From contig JAJPZP010000216.1 of NCBI GenBank assembly GCA_021204285.1, forward strand, positions 1 through 14,264: a DNA stretch of 14,264 bases, written 5' to 3'. The translations under genes were made by a program, and so were the position numbers. The notes beneath the pieces were generated by a model. It worked only from the letters and a program-made list of their open reading frames with translations. It ran no database searches and was not told where the DNA came from. Every line of letters starts with the position of its first letter. The first letter of the stretch is position 1. Origin of the DNA: Lachnospiraceae bacterium (GTDB lineage: Bacteria > Bacillota > Clostridia > Lachnospirales > Lachnospiraceae). Below are positions 6,435 to 13,451 of this stretch, in pieces.

Positions 6435-7391
6435 ATGGAGAGGGAAAGAAATCAGATTTTATATTTGGTTATCCCCTGCTACAATGAGCAGGAGGTGCTT
6501 CCGGAGACTTCGAAGCGGCTGAAAGAGAAGATGGAAAGCCTGATGGAGCGGGAAATGATTTCCCGTGACAGTAAGATCATGTTTGTCAACGACGGTTCGA
6601 GGGATCGTACCTGGGAGCTGATCGAGGAGCTGCATGAGAGCGACCCCATCTTTCAGGGGGTGAAGCTTTCACGCAACCGCGGGCATCAGAATGCGCTGCT
6701 TGGCGGACTGATGACCGCGAAGGAATATGCGGATATGACGATTTCCCTTGATGCGGACCTGCAGGACGATATCGATGTGATCGACCAGTTTGTGGAAAAA
6801 TACTATGAGGGCTGCGAGATCGTTTACGGTGTGCGCAGTGCGCGGACGACGGATACCTTTTTCAAGCGCTTTACCGCGGAGGGCTTCTATAAGCTGATCA
6901 ATTTCATGGGCGGCGAGGTCGTGTTCAACCACGCGGACTATCGTCTGATGAGCAAACGGGCGCTGGATGAGCTGGAGGGATATAAAGAGGTGAATCTGTT
7001 CCTGCGAGGCATCGTCCCGATGATTGGCTTTAAGACCGACGTCGTGACATATGAGCGCCATGAGCGCTTTGCGGGAGAGTCCAAGTATCCGCTGAAGAAG
7101 ATGCTGGGACTTGCGGTGGATGGAATCACGTCCCTTTCGATCAAGCCGATCCGTTTTATCGTGTTGCTTGGCGCGCTGATTTTCTTCTGCAGTATCGTGA
7201 TGTTGATCTATTCCCTGGTGCAGCATTTCCTGGGAAATACGAGTGTCGGCTGGACCTCGCTTATCGTTTCGATCTGGGCGCTCGGTGGCCTGCAGCTCCT
7301 TGCGATCGGTGTGATCGGGGAGTATATCGGGAAAATTTATCTGGAGACCAAGGAACGTCCGAAATATATCATCGAAAAGGTACTTAGATAA
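6435..7391 (+). CDS. Polyprenyl-phosphate glycosyltransferase, GtrB/ArnC-like GT2
   Basis: Membrane-anchored enzyme of 318 residues expected to load a sugar onto undecaprenyl phosphate on the cytoplasmic face. The GT-A domain has LYLVIPCYNEQEVLP (9-23), IMFVNDGSRDRTW (48-60), LSRNRGHQNALLGGL (78-92) and the DXD in SLDADLQDD (104-112; D106, D108). HADYRLMSKRA (166-176) and RFAGESKYPLKKM (211-223) are hallmarks of the GtrB/bactoprenol glucosyltransferase group. Two transmembrane helices follow at about 238-262 and 273-297, the usual topology. GAAAGGAAG precedes the ATG. It lies 51 bases after the DUF2304 gene and 2 bases before the GT-C gene, so cotranscription is likely. No GtrA-type flippase is present beside it. 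Donor sugar unknown. Confidence 0.92.
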   Translation: MERERNQILYLVIPCYNEQEVLPETSKRLKEKMESLMEREMISRDSKIMFVNDGSRDRTWELIEELHESDPIFQGVKLSRNRGHQNALLGGLMTAKEYADMTISLDADLQDDIDVIDQFVEKYYEGCEIVYGVRSARTTDTFFKRFTAEGFYKLINFMGGEVVFNHADYRLMSKRALDELEGYKEVNLFLRGIVPMIGFKTDVVTYERHERFAGESKYPLKKMLGLAVDGITSLSIKPIRFIVLLGALIFFCSIVMLIYSLVQHFLGNTSVGWTSLIVSIWALGGLQLLAIGVIGEYIGKIYLETKERPKYIIEKVLR

Positions 7392-7393
7392 GA

Positions 7394-9568
7394 ATGGAAA
7401 AGAAACTGTCTATTGGGAAATACGAGGTGGAAGTATCCCAGCTCTTCTTCCTTGCCGGAGTTACGCTGCTGGCGGCTGGAGTGCGCATTTGTCTCCGCAC
7501 GTTTATTTCGGACGACTGGACAATTTACTGGAGCGACTGGCTTGCGCAGTTGTCGCAGCGTGGATTTGCCGCGCTGGCGGACGATTTTTACGATTATGCG
7601 CCGCCGGTCATGTATCTTCTGTATCTGGTCACGTTGCTGCCCCTGAATGCGATGACCGCATTCAAGGGCCTTTGCTGTCTGTTCGATTTCGCAGGCGCGC
7701 TGCTTGTCGGGAAATTAGTGTTCAGCTGCACGGGCAGTCGGAGGCGGGCAATGCTGGGCTATGCCTGTTTCCTGTTTTTGCCGACGGTAATCCTGAATGC
7801 CGCGGCCTGGGCACAGTGTGATATCCTTTACACGGTATTGATTCTGGCGAGTGTGTATTTCCTTCTCACAGATCGGAGCCGGGCGGGGATGTGGTTCTAC
7901 GGGGCAGCTTTTGCGGTAAAGCTGCAGACGCTGTTTATTTTCCCTTTCCTTATCATTCTATGGGTGCGGAAGAAGCTTGATCTGAAGCAGTTTCTTACGA
8001 TCCCGGTCATGTATTTTCTGGGAATTCTTCCGGCATGGATCGCGGGCAGGCCGCTCGGGGAGCTGCTCGGTATTTATGTCCTTCAGGGGGGCAAGGACCG
8101 CTGGTCGCTCTCTATGAAATTCCCGAATATTTATCAGATCCTCGGCAATAATTTCTTTCTTGATGAGTACGCTTCTGCGGGAATGTATCTGATCCTCGGC
8201 ATCCTTATGATCCTGATGTTTTATCTGGCGTACCGGAGGGTACGTGTGACGCGGGAGTATGTCATTCTGCTGATCGTCTTTTTCGGTATGGTGGCGACGT
8301 ACTTCCTGCCGCACATGCATGAGCGCTATCTCTACGTAAGTGACGCCTTTCTGCTCGTCTACGCGCTGACCCGCCTGCGGCGCTTCCCATGGTTTATCGC
8401 TTCGAGTTTTCTGTGTGTTGTCGGCTATGGGCAGTATCTGACAAAAAATGATCCGCTCGTACCTTACTGGGCGCTGGCCTTTGTACAGCTGGCTCTGATT
8501 GTGCGGATTGGGCTTGACCTCTGGGCGTATGTCCATGATCCGGAAAATCAGGAGAAGACGGCGGAAGAGACAGGCTGTTCTCTGCGGGTACTGATTTTCC
8601 ATCGCTTCCATATTGGAGGTTTCTCTTTTGATTTCCTGGAGGCGCTGCTCGCCGTATGTATTACGGCGGTTGGTGTTCTGCTGCGCACGATCTTACCGGC
8701 GAACGGGGTGGCTTTCTGGCCATGGCTGATCGCGCTTGCGACGGTGCTGGTGTGGAAACTGACGAAGGATGGAAGACGTACGCTGCTTGCCTATGCGATT
8801 CTCGTGATCCTGCCGACGATTGTCGCGGATGCGACGATTCTGCCTGAGAGCGCCGCAGTGGGGGCAGTGCTGTTCATCTGTGCGCTTGACGCGCAGGGGG
8901 AGGGGAGAAACCGGGTTTTCACGGCAGCAGCCGTGCTGACGCTGCTTAGCGATGTGCACTATGTGGGTCTGCTGGTCGTGTGCGCGCTGCTCTGGCAGTG
9001 CAAAAGATTGCGGACGAATCAGTTCTTTGTGATCCTGGCAGCGGGACTGACGCGTTTCATCTATAGCTACCGCATCTGGCTCCGGGCCGGTTATACCCTG
9101 ACAACTTTTCACTGGCCGAATATCTATGAGATCGTCGGCAAGGCGGCGGTTACGACGCAGCAGGTCGATCCGCTCGCGATTGTAGGACTGTATCTTGCAT
9201 CCGGGCTCCTTTTTATTGCGCTGTGGGTTTTCGGACAGGGCAGCCTTCCGCCGGACGACGCCACGCTGTTGCGTCTCTGCCTGTTCTTCGGGCTTGCAGC
9301 CGGCTTTTTCCTTCCTTATATGGATCAGTCCTACGGATATGTCTACTGTGTGATCGCGGTGATTCTTGCAATGAGGGAGCCGTGTGAATTCTGGATTCCT
9401 TTGCTTCTGCAGATCGTGACCTACGCCGGTTATCAGGACTGTGTGAACGGGGAGTCGATGGCGCCGATGTGGGTGTTTGCGCTGTTGCAGCTTGGCATCC
9501 TGGCCTATCTGGGTACACGTTTGCTGCGTGAAGCGAAGGTGGTGGATCTGTGCGGCATGAAAAATTAG
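7394..9568 (+). CDS. Large polytopic GT-C-like glycosyltransferase with internal duplication
   Basis: Integral membrane protein of 724 residues with many hydrophobic helices, likely using a polyprenyl-phosphate sugar to glycosylate a glycan outside the membrane. The N-terminal half (1-380) resembles Gpi18-like mannosyltransferases (COG5542): acidic loop ISDDWTIYWSDW (38-49), DDFYDYAPP (63-71), AAAWAQCDILY (136-146), FAVKLQTLFIFPFLIILW (173-190) and FLPHMHERY (304-312). The C-terminal half repeats it in weaker form: RRTLLAYAILVILPT (461-475) mirrors RRAMLGYACFLFLPT (117-131), PNIYEI (575) mirrors PNIYQI (244), and FFLPYMDQSYGYV (638-650) mirrors YFLPHMHERYLYV (303-315). The second copy lacks the acidic loop and the WAQCD motif, so it is probably not catalytic. 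The gene starts 2 bases after the GtrB-like gene and overlaps the next gene by 19 bases. The exact reaction is inferred. Confidence 0.82.
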   Translation: MEKKLSIGKYEVEVSQLFFLAGVTLLAAGVRICLRTFISDDWTIYWSDWLAQLSQRGFAALADDFYDYAPPVMYLLYLVTLLPLNAMTAFKGLCCLFDFAGALLVGKLVFSCTGSRRRAMLGYACFLFLPTVILNAAAWAQCDILYTVLILASVYFLLTDRSRAGMWFYGAAFAVKLQTLFIFPFLIILWVRKKLDLKQFLTIPVMYFLGILPAWIAGRPLGELLGIYVLQGGKDRWSLSMKFPNIYQILGNNFFLDEYASAGMYLILGILMILMFYLAYRRVRVTREYVILLIVFFGMVATYFLPHMHERYLYVSDAFLLVYALTRLRRFPWFIASSFLCVVGYGQYLTKNDPLVPYWALAFVQLALIVRIGLDLWAYVHDPENQEKTAEETGCSLRVLIFHRFHIGGFSFDFLEALLAVCITAVGVLLRTILPANGVAFWPWLIALATVLVWKLTKDGRRTLLAYAILVILPTIVADATILPESAAVGAVLFICALDAQGEGRNRVFTAAAVLTLLSDVHYVGLLVVCALLWQCKRLRTNQFFVILAAGLTRFIYSYRIWLRAGYTLTTFHWPNIYEIVGKAAVTTQQVDPLAIVGLYLASGLLFIALWVFGQGSLPPDDATLLRLCLFFGLAAGFFLPYMDQSYGYVYCVIAVILAMREPCEFWIPLLLQIVTYAGYQDCVNGESMAPMWVFALLQLGILAYLGTRLLREAKVVDLCGMKN

Positions 9569-10698
9569 TTTATCTGGATGGCATCCGGGGGCTTGGCTGC
9601 GTTATCGTGTTCCTGTGTCATTTTGTATATGCCTTTTATTATGGGATGTACCAGTATCAGGAGGCGGCCTGCCACCTGCCGGGGAACCTTGATATCGCGA
9701 TCGGCAAATCGCCGTTGAATCTGTTTTTTAATGGGAATACGGCGGTGCGTCTGTTTCTGGTTCTGAGCGGTTATCTGCTCTGCAGAAATTATTTCCTGAG
9801 CGGCGACAGATCTTCTCTTAAGAAGAGTGCGTTGCGGCGTTATCCGCGCCTGATGCCGCCGGTACTGGTGGTGAATCTGATTGTATTTGTCCTGATGACA
9901 CTGGGTCTGTATCAGAACGGGGCGGCAGCGGTTGTTGCGGGATCTCAGGAGTGGTTTGCCGGTTTCAATGCATTTTTACCCTCCTTCCCGGGGATGTTGT
10001 GGGAGTCGCTGGTCGGCTGTTTTCTGTTCGGCAGTAACGATTACCTCGGCGTACTCTGGACGATGCGGGCGCTGTTTCTCGGAGCCTGGTTCGACTATGC
10101 GCTGGCGCTGACCATCGGAGAGCGTCGCTGGCGCTGGGCGGTTTATGCGGTGCTGGCGCTTGTCCTTTTACGGACCGATTACCTGGCGATTTTTCTTGGC
10201 TATGTGTTGTGTGATTTTATGCACACGGATGGAAAACTGCGCAGGGCGCTGTGTGGGAACCGGATTCTGAACGGGCTGCTTCTTGTGGCCGGACTCTATT
10301 TTATGTGTTATCCGTCGGCGGGCTTTGGTTATGAGGGAACAATCTGGGGTATTTTACCTTTCGTTTTCGTCAACTATTATCATATCCTCGGCGTACTCTG
10401 TTTTGTGTTCGCGGCGCTGAATCTTGCAGAGGTGCAGTGGTTTTTCTCACGGAGGGTATTTCGTTATTTCGGGAGAATTTCGTATTCGCTGTACCTTATT
10501 CATTTCCCGGTCATCGCGACCTTTGGTTCTTGGTTTCTGTTGACCTTTGAAGCGCAGCTTGGGTACAACCTGACGAGTCTGCTGAATCTGATCCTGATTA
10601 GTCTTATTACTGTGGGGCTGGCGGAGCTGAGCGTGCGCTATGTCGAACCGCTCGGAAAGAAAGGAGAGGTGCTGCTTGAACGCATCGTCGGCAAATAA
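9550..10698 (+). CDS. Acyltransferase 3 family membrane protein (OafA/YrhL-like)
   Basis: Integral membrane acyltransferase of 382 residues, likely adding an acetyl or other acyl group to a surface sugar. The N-terminal signature YLDGIRGLGCVIVFLCHF (8-25) has the expected arginine (R13) and histidine (H24). It is followed by AVRLFLVLSGYLL (65-77) and LRRYPRLMPP (95-104), both typical of the family. About ten hydrophobic segments cover the rest; SYSLYLIHFPVI near the C-terminus is the usual late motif. The start is GTG at 9550, preceded by AAGGTGG; the ATG at 9556 is in another frame and belongs to the end of the upstream gene. It overlaps the GT-C gene by 19 bases and the next acyltransferase by 23, so translation is probably coupled. 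Acyl group and acceptor are unknown. Confidence 0.88.
   Translation: MRHEKLVYLDGIRGLGCVIVFLCHFVYAFYYGMYQYQEAACHLPGNLDIAIGKSPLNLFFNGNTAVRLFLVLSGYLLCRNYFLSGDRSSLKKSALRRYPRLMPPVLVVNLIVFVLMTLGLYQNGAAAVVAGSQEWFAGFNAFLPSFPGMLWESLVGCFLFGSNDYLGVLWTMRALFLGAWFDYALALTIGERRWRWAVYAVLALVLLRTDYLAIFLGYVLCDFMHTDGKLRRALCGNRILNGLLLVAGLYFMCYPSAGFGYEGTIWGILPFVFVNYYHILGVLCFVFAALNLAEVQWFFSRRVFRYFGRISYSLYLIHFPVIATFGSWFLLTFEAQLGYNLTSLLNLILISLITVGLAELSVRYVEPLGKKGEVLLERIVGK
10662..10669 (+). promoter_or_regulatory. Ribosome binding site deciding a TTG start at 10676
   Basis: AGGAGAGG ends 6 bases before TTG 10676. The in-frame ATG at 10640 lies before this site and has no comparable signal, so TTG is the more likely start of the second acyltransferase. 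Confidence 0.65.
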
Positions 10699-11752
10699 AG
10701 AACCTGGCAGGCTTCCCTGGCTTGATTTTGGGCGTGCGGCCGGCATCCTTGTCGTGCTGCTTGTACATGCGGGCGTGGGTTCCGGTGTGGTCAGACAGTA
10801 CGGGGGCATGTTTTATATGCCGATCTTTTTTGTCGCGGCGGGCTGCGTGTACCATCGCCGGGAAGGGGAAGCTTTTGGTGTATTTCTGAAGAAAAAAGCG
10901 GCGCGGCTCCTGCTTCCCTATTTTGGGACAAGTGCTTTCCTGTGGCTGTTTTTCTGCGTGAAGGACGCGGAGCTGAAGCTGCCTTCGCTCTTCGGGATTT
11001 TTTATTCACGAAATCAGATGTATCAGTCCGGATTTACAGGAGAAAATCCGGTGCTGCTCGATGTCCTGAACTCCCCGCTGTGGTTTCTGACAGCGATATT
11101 TCTCGTGTACTTGTGGTATGAGATCGCAGAGCGCAGCAGGAAGAAGAAACTGATGCTCGGACTGGGGCTGTTCTTTTCCATCCTGTGGCATTATGGGACG
11201 AAGCTTCTGCTTCCCTGGAGTCTGGACGCGGTTCCGTATTTCGCCTGTTTCTTCTTCGCGGGAGAGAAATTCCGTGGATGCTGTGACGCTTTATGCAATG
11301 CTTCTGACGGACAGAGCCGTGAGAAGAACAGCGCTCCGGGTCCCGCCATGAGCGAAGCTGTTCTTCTGGCCATGCTCATCGTCTTTTTCGCTGGCACAAG
11401 ATTGAATGGCAGCGTCAATCTTTCCTGTGGGGATTATGGAGGGAGTATGCTGCTCTATCTCATAGTGGGTACGTCCGGTTCCTTCCTGGTATTCACCGTC
11501 GGCCTATGGCTGGAGAAATGCTGTAAACCGGCTGCGCGTGTCATCTCACTGGTCGGGCAGGAAACGTTGATGATTCTCTGTTTTCATATGTTTCTGTTTA
11601 TGTTTATCCGCGCGGGCGCGGTACTGCTGGGACTGGGAGAGAGTCTGACCGGTGTGCTGCTCGTGGCGGGGAGCCTGCTTGTGCTTACTACAGTGGGGAG
11701 AATCTGGCGAAAACTGAGACAAAATTGTCATTTTCATTCTCCTGTGGTATAA
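10676..11752 (+). CDS. Second acyltransferase 3 family membrane protein
   Basis: Polytopic membrane protein of 358 residues, probably a second acyl group donor for the same glycan. Near the N-terminus LDFGRAAGILVVLLVHAG (16-33) has the family arginine and histidine (R20, H31). FYMPIFFVAAGCVYHRR (46-62) corresponds to the usual MPLFFFLSG motif, and KKKAARLLLPY (72-82) to the conserved basic loop after it. Hydrophobic helices fill the rest, except a polar loop at about 205-235. It is more like the short sugar O-acetyltransferase subgroup than the preceding OafA-like protein, so the two are not recent duplicates. It overlaps the previous gene by 23 bases and is the last gene of the operon; no clear terminator follows, and the next promoter sits over its end. 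Confidence 0.82.
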   Translation: MNASSANKEPGRLPWLDFGRAAGILVVLLVHAGVGSGVVRQYGGMFYMPIFFVAAGCVYHRREGEAFGVFLKKKAARLLLPYFGTSAFLWLFFCVKDAELKLPSLFGIFYSRNQMYQSGFTGENPVLLDVLNSPLWFLTAIFLVYLWYEIAERSRKKKLMLGLGLFFSILWHYGTKLLLPWSLDAVPYFACFFFAGEKFRGCCDALCNASDGQSREKNSAPGPAMSEAVLLAMLIVFFAGTRLNGSVNLSCGDYGGSMLLYLIVGTSGSFLVFTVGLWLEKCCKPAARVISLVGQETLMILCFHMFLFMFIRAGAVLLGLGESLTGVLLVAGSLLVLTTVGRIWRKLRQNCHFHSPVV

Positions 11753-11753
11753 T
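11725..11753 (+). promoter_or_regulatory. Near-consensus promoter of the 100-residue orphan gene
   Basis: TTGTCA at 11725-11730 (5 of 6), a 17-base spacer, and TATAAT at 11748-11753 (6 of 6) preceded by TGG. This is the strongest promoter match in the window. It overlaps the last codons and stop of the acyltransferase gene; transcription would start near 11760, about 41 bases before the ATG. Confidence 0.8.
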
Positions 11754-11800
11754 ACTCTGAACGCAATAAAACAGACAATTTAGGAAAGACGGTAAATACA

Positions 11801-12103
11801 ATGGCAAAGGGAGCAAGAGAATTTGCACTGATCTGCAAGGACGGGGAGGAGCTGAAAGTGAATCTCTATGAGGTGCCTGCGCAGATGCAGGATGCGGAGG
11901 TAAAGGATACGCTCTTCCAGGCGGCGCGGGATTTCCTGGCTACACGGGCAGAGCAGAGAGGCGTGGGCTTCGAGTATGATGTATTCTGCTGGGAAAATCT
12001 GAGCACGGTTCCGGAGAGCTGCTTTGAGAAGTACGGCATCCGCGTGATTCAGAACAACCTGAGCAGCGCACAGGTGGATGCGAAGGCCAGCCTGCTGGAC
12101 TAA
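11801..12103 (+). CDS. Small protein of unknown function, 100 residues
   Basis: Not recognised. It is a soluble-looking, acidic 100-residue protein with no signal peptide or membrane segment. The first third looks like beta strands (REFALICKDG, ELKVNLYEVP), followed by a likely amphipathic helix (VKDTLFQAARDFLATRAEQR, 35-54) and a mixed C-terminal part with two cysteines (FCWENLS, ESCFEKYGIRVI). The coding assignment is supported by a near-consensus promoter, AGGAAAG upstream of the ATG, a clean stop at 12101-12103 and codon use like its neighbours. A strong dedicated promoter suggests a constitutive, well-expressed gene rather than part of the glycan operon. No function is proposed. Confidence 0.75.
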   Translation: MAKGAREFALICKDGEELKVNLYEVPAQMQDAEVKDTLFQAARDFLATRAEQRGVGFEYDVFCWENLSTVPESCFEKYGIRVIQNNLSSAQVDAKASLLD

Positions 12104-12119
12104 AGCCTCTTTTTACAGG

Positions 12120-12130
12120 TTGTCAGACAA
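12120..12130. repeat. Short palindrome, possible operator
   Basis: TTGTC-A-GACAA is a perfect 11-base inverted repeat between the orphan gene and the EIIC-like gene. It could be a repressor site for the downstream permease gene, but it is short and no promoter elements beside it are convincing. Confidence 0.25.
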
Positions 12131-12160
12131 TTACATAGAGACAAGTATATGATGAAAAGT

Positions 12161-12184
12161 CGAAAAGCATTCGGAAGCTTTTCG
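12161..12184 (+). other. Hairpin just before the EIIC-like start
   Basis: CGAAAAGC (12161-12168) pairs perfectly with GCTTTTCG (12177-12184) around an 8-base loop. It ends 17 bases before the ATG at 12202. No T-run follows, so it is not a standard terminator. It may be part of a leader affecting translation, since the ribosome binding site there is weak. Confidence 0.4.
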
Positions 12185-12201
12185 CAGAAAGATGTGAAAA
12201 A

Positions 12202-13335
12202 ATGGGGAAGCCTGAAAATGATTCCGGCTTAAGTGGATGGAAGAAATACTGCAAAGAACAGAACATTGAGTTTTCTGTTCAACGGATTCTGGTCGAGGGG
12301 CTGGGCGGAATGGCGCAGGGGCTGTTTGCGTCCCTGCTGATCGCCACGATCTTTGGTACGATCGGTACGTATCTGTTTGATCTGAGCTACACGGTATGGG
12401 GGCAGGAGATTTCTCTGCTGGCAGAATCCAAGACCTTTGCGACCGCAATCCAGGGCGTCGCGATGGCCTGTGCCATCGCCTACTCGATGAAGGCGCCGGC
12501 CTACGTGGTCTATTCCTGCATGACGGTCGGCTACGCGGCGAACTCCCTTGGAGGAGCCGGGGGACCGCTGGCGGTCTATGTCGTGACGCTCATCGCCGTA
12601 TTTCTCGGAAAGCTGGTCTCGAAGCGGACGCCCATCGATCTGCTCGTGACGCCCACCGTCACGATTCTGGGCGGCGTCTTTGTCGCCACACTGATTGCGC
12701 CTCCGATCGGAACGGCGGCGAGCTGGCTGGGCAATGTCATCATGTGGGCTACGAATCAGCAACCCTTCCTGATGGGAATCCTGGTCTCCGCCATTATGGG
12801 AATCATCCTGACACTGCCGATCAGTTCGGCGGCGATCTGCGCCGCGCTGGGTCTGGTCGGTCTGGCGGGCGGAGCCGCAGTGGCCGGCTGCTGCGCGCAC
12901 ATGGTCGGCTTTGCGGTGGCGTCTTATCGTGAAAATGGTTTCGGCGGTCTTATCTCGCAGGGTTTGGGAACCTCCATGCTTCAGGTTCCCAATCTGATCA
13001 AAAAACCGATTCTCTGGCTGCCTGCGGTGGTCGCGTCTATTGTGAATGGACCTGTCGCGACCTGCATTTTCAAACTGAAGATGAACGGGACGCCGATTTC
13101 CTCCGGTATGGGTACCTGCGGTCTGGTTGGCCCGATCGGCGTTATCACCGGCTGGCTGAGTCCCTCGGAGGCCGCGGTGGCGCAGGGGGAGGCTGTTTAT
13201 GCCGCGGGGGCTTTCGACTGGATCGGCCTTGTGCTGGTTGCGATTGTGATTCCGGCTGTCGTAGCCTTTCTTACGTCCGAGTTTATGAGAAAGAAGGACA
13301 TGATCAAGGAGGGCGATTACAAGCTGGAGCTGTAA
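12202..13335 (+). CDS. PTS EIIC-like membrane protein (PfoR / EIIC_2 family)
   Basis: Polytopic membrane protein of 377 residues with about ten hydrophobic segments, matching the PTS_EIIC_2 (PfoR) family. Characteristic parts are FSVQRILVEGLGGMAQGLF (24-42), KAPAYVVYSCMTVGYAANSLGG (about 97-118), PIDLLVTPTVTILGG (144-158) and NGPVATCIFKLKMNGTPIS followed by SGMGTCGLVGPIG (282-313), a very conserved stretch of this family. It would transport a sugar or related solute, but no EIIA, EIIB or HPr gene is nearby and members are often stand-alone, so substrate and even phosphotransfer are uncertain. PfoR was first named as a regulator of perfringolysin in Clostridium perfringens. The site before the ATG is poor (GAAAGATG); the hairpin at 12161-12184 may matter. 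A strong terminator follows. Confidence 0.88.
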   Translation: MGKPENDSGLSGWKKYCKEQNIEFSVQRILVEGLGGMAQGLFASLLIATIFGTIGTYLFDLSYTVWGQEISLLAESKTFATAIQGVAMACAIAYSMKAPAYVVYSCMTVGYAANSLGGAGGPLAVYVVTLIAVFLGKLVSKRTPIDLLVTPTVTILGGVFVATLIAPPIGTAASWLGNVIMWATNQQPFLMGILVSAIMGIILTLPISSAAICAALGLVGLAGGAAVAGCCAHMVGFAVASYRENGFGGLISQGLGTSMLQVPNLIKKPILWLPAVVASIVNGPVATCIFKLKMNGTPISSGMGTCGLVGPIGVITGWLSPSEAAVAQGEAVYAAGAFDWIGLVLVAIVIPAVVAFLTSEFMRKKDMIKEGDYKLEL

Positions 13336-13396
13336 TGTTCCTGTGTTTCAGAGAGGCTGAACAAAGCAGGTGTGGGAGAAAGGAAATAAAGAAACT

Positions 13397-13432
13397 GCCC
13401 GCCGTCTCCGGCTGAAACCGGAGGCGGCGGGC
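13397..13432. terminator. Bidirectional intrinsic terminator
   Basis: GCCCGCCGTCTCCGG (13397-13411) pairs with CCGGAGGCGGCGGGC (13418-13432) around the loop CTGAAA, a 15-pair GC-rich stem with a single T-G wobble. The + strand continues with AATTATTTTT; the minus strand continues with AGTTTCTTTATTT. It lies between convergent genes and would end both transcripts. Confidence 0.9.
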
Positions 13433-13451
13433 AATTATTTTTCCCGGACTG

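Noticed and set aside
12088..12099. CCAGCCTGCTGG hairpin with a T-run shortly after, as a terminator for the orphan gene
   Set aside because: The stem is only five pairs with a two-base loop, and the T-run is over ten bases away, so it is not a convincing terminator.
12229..12932. Open frames on both strands within the EIIC-like gene
   Set aside because: They are shadows of a GC-rich gene with strong family similarity; the translations are arginine-, glycine- and aspartate-rich without structure.
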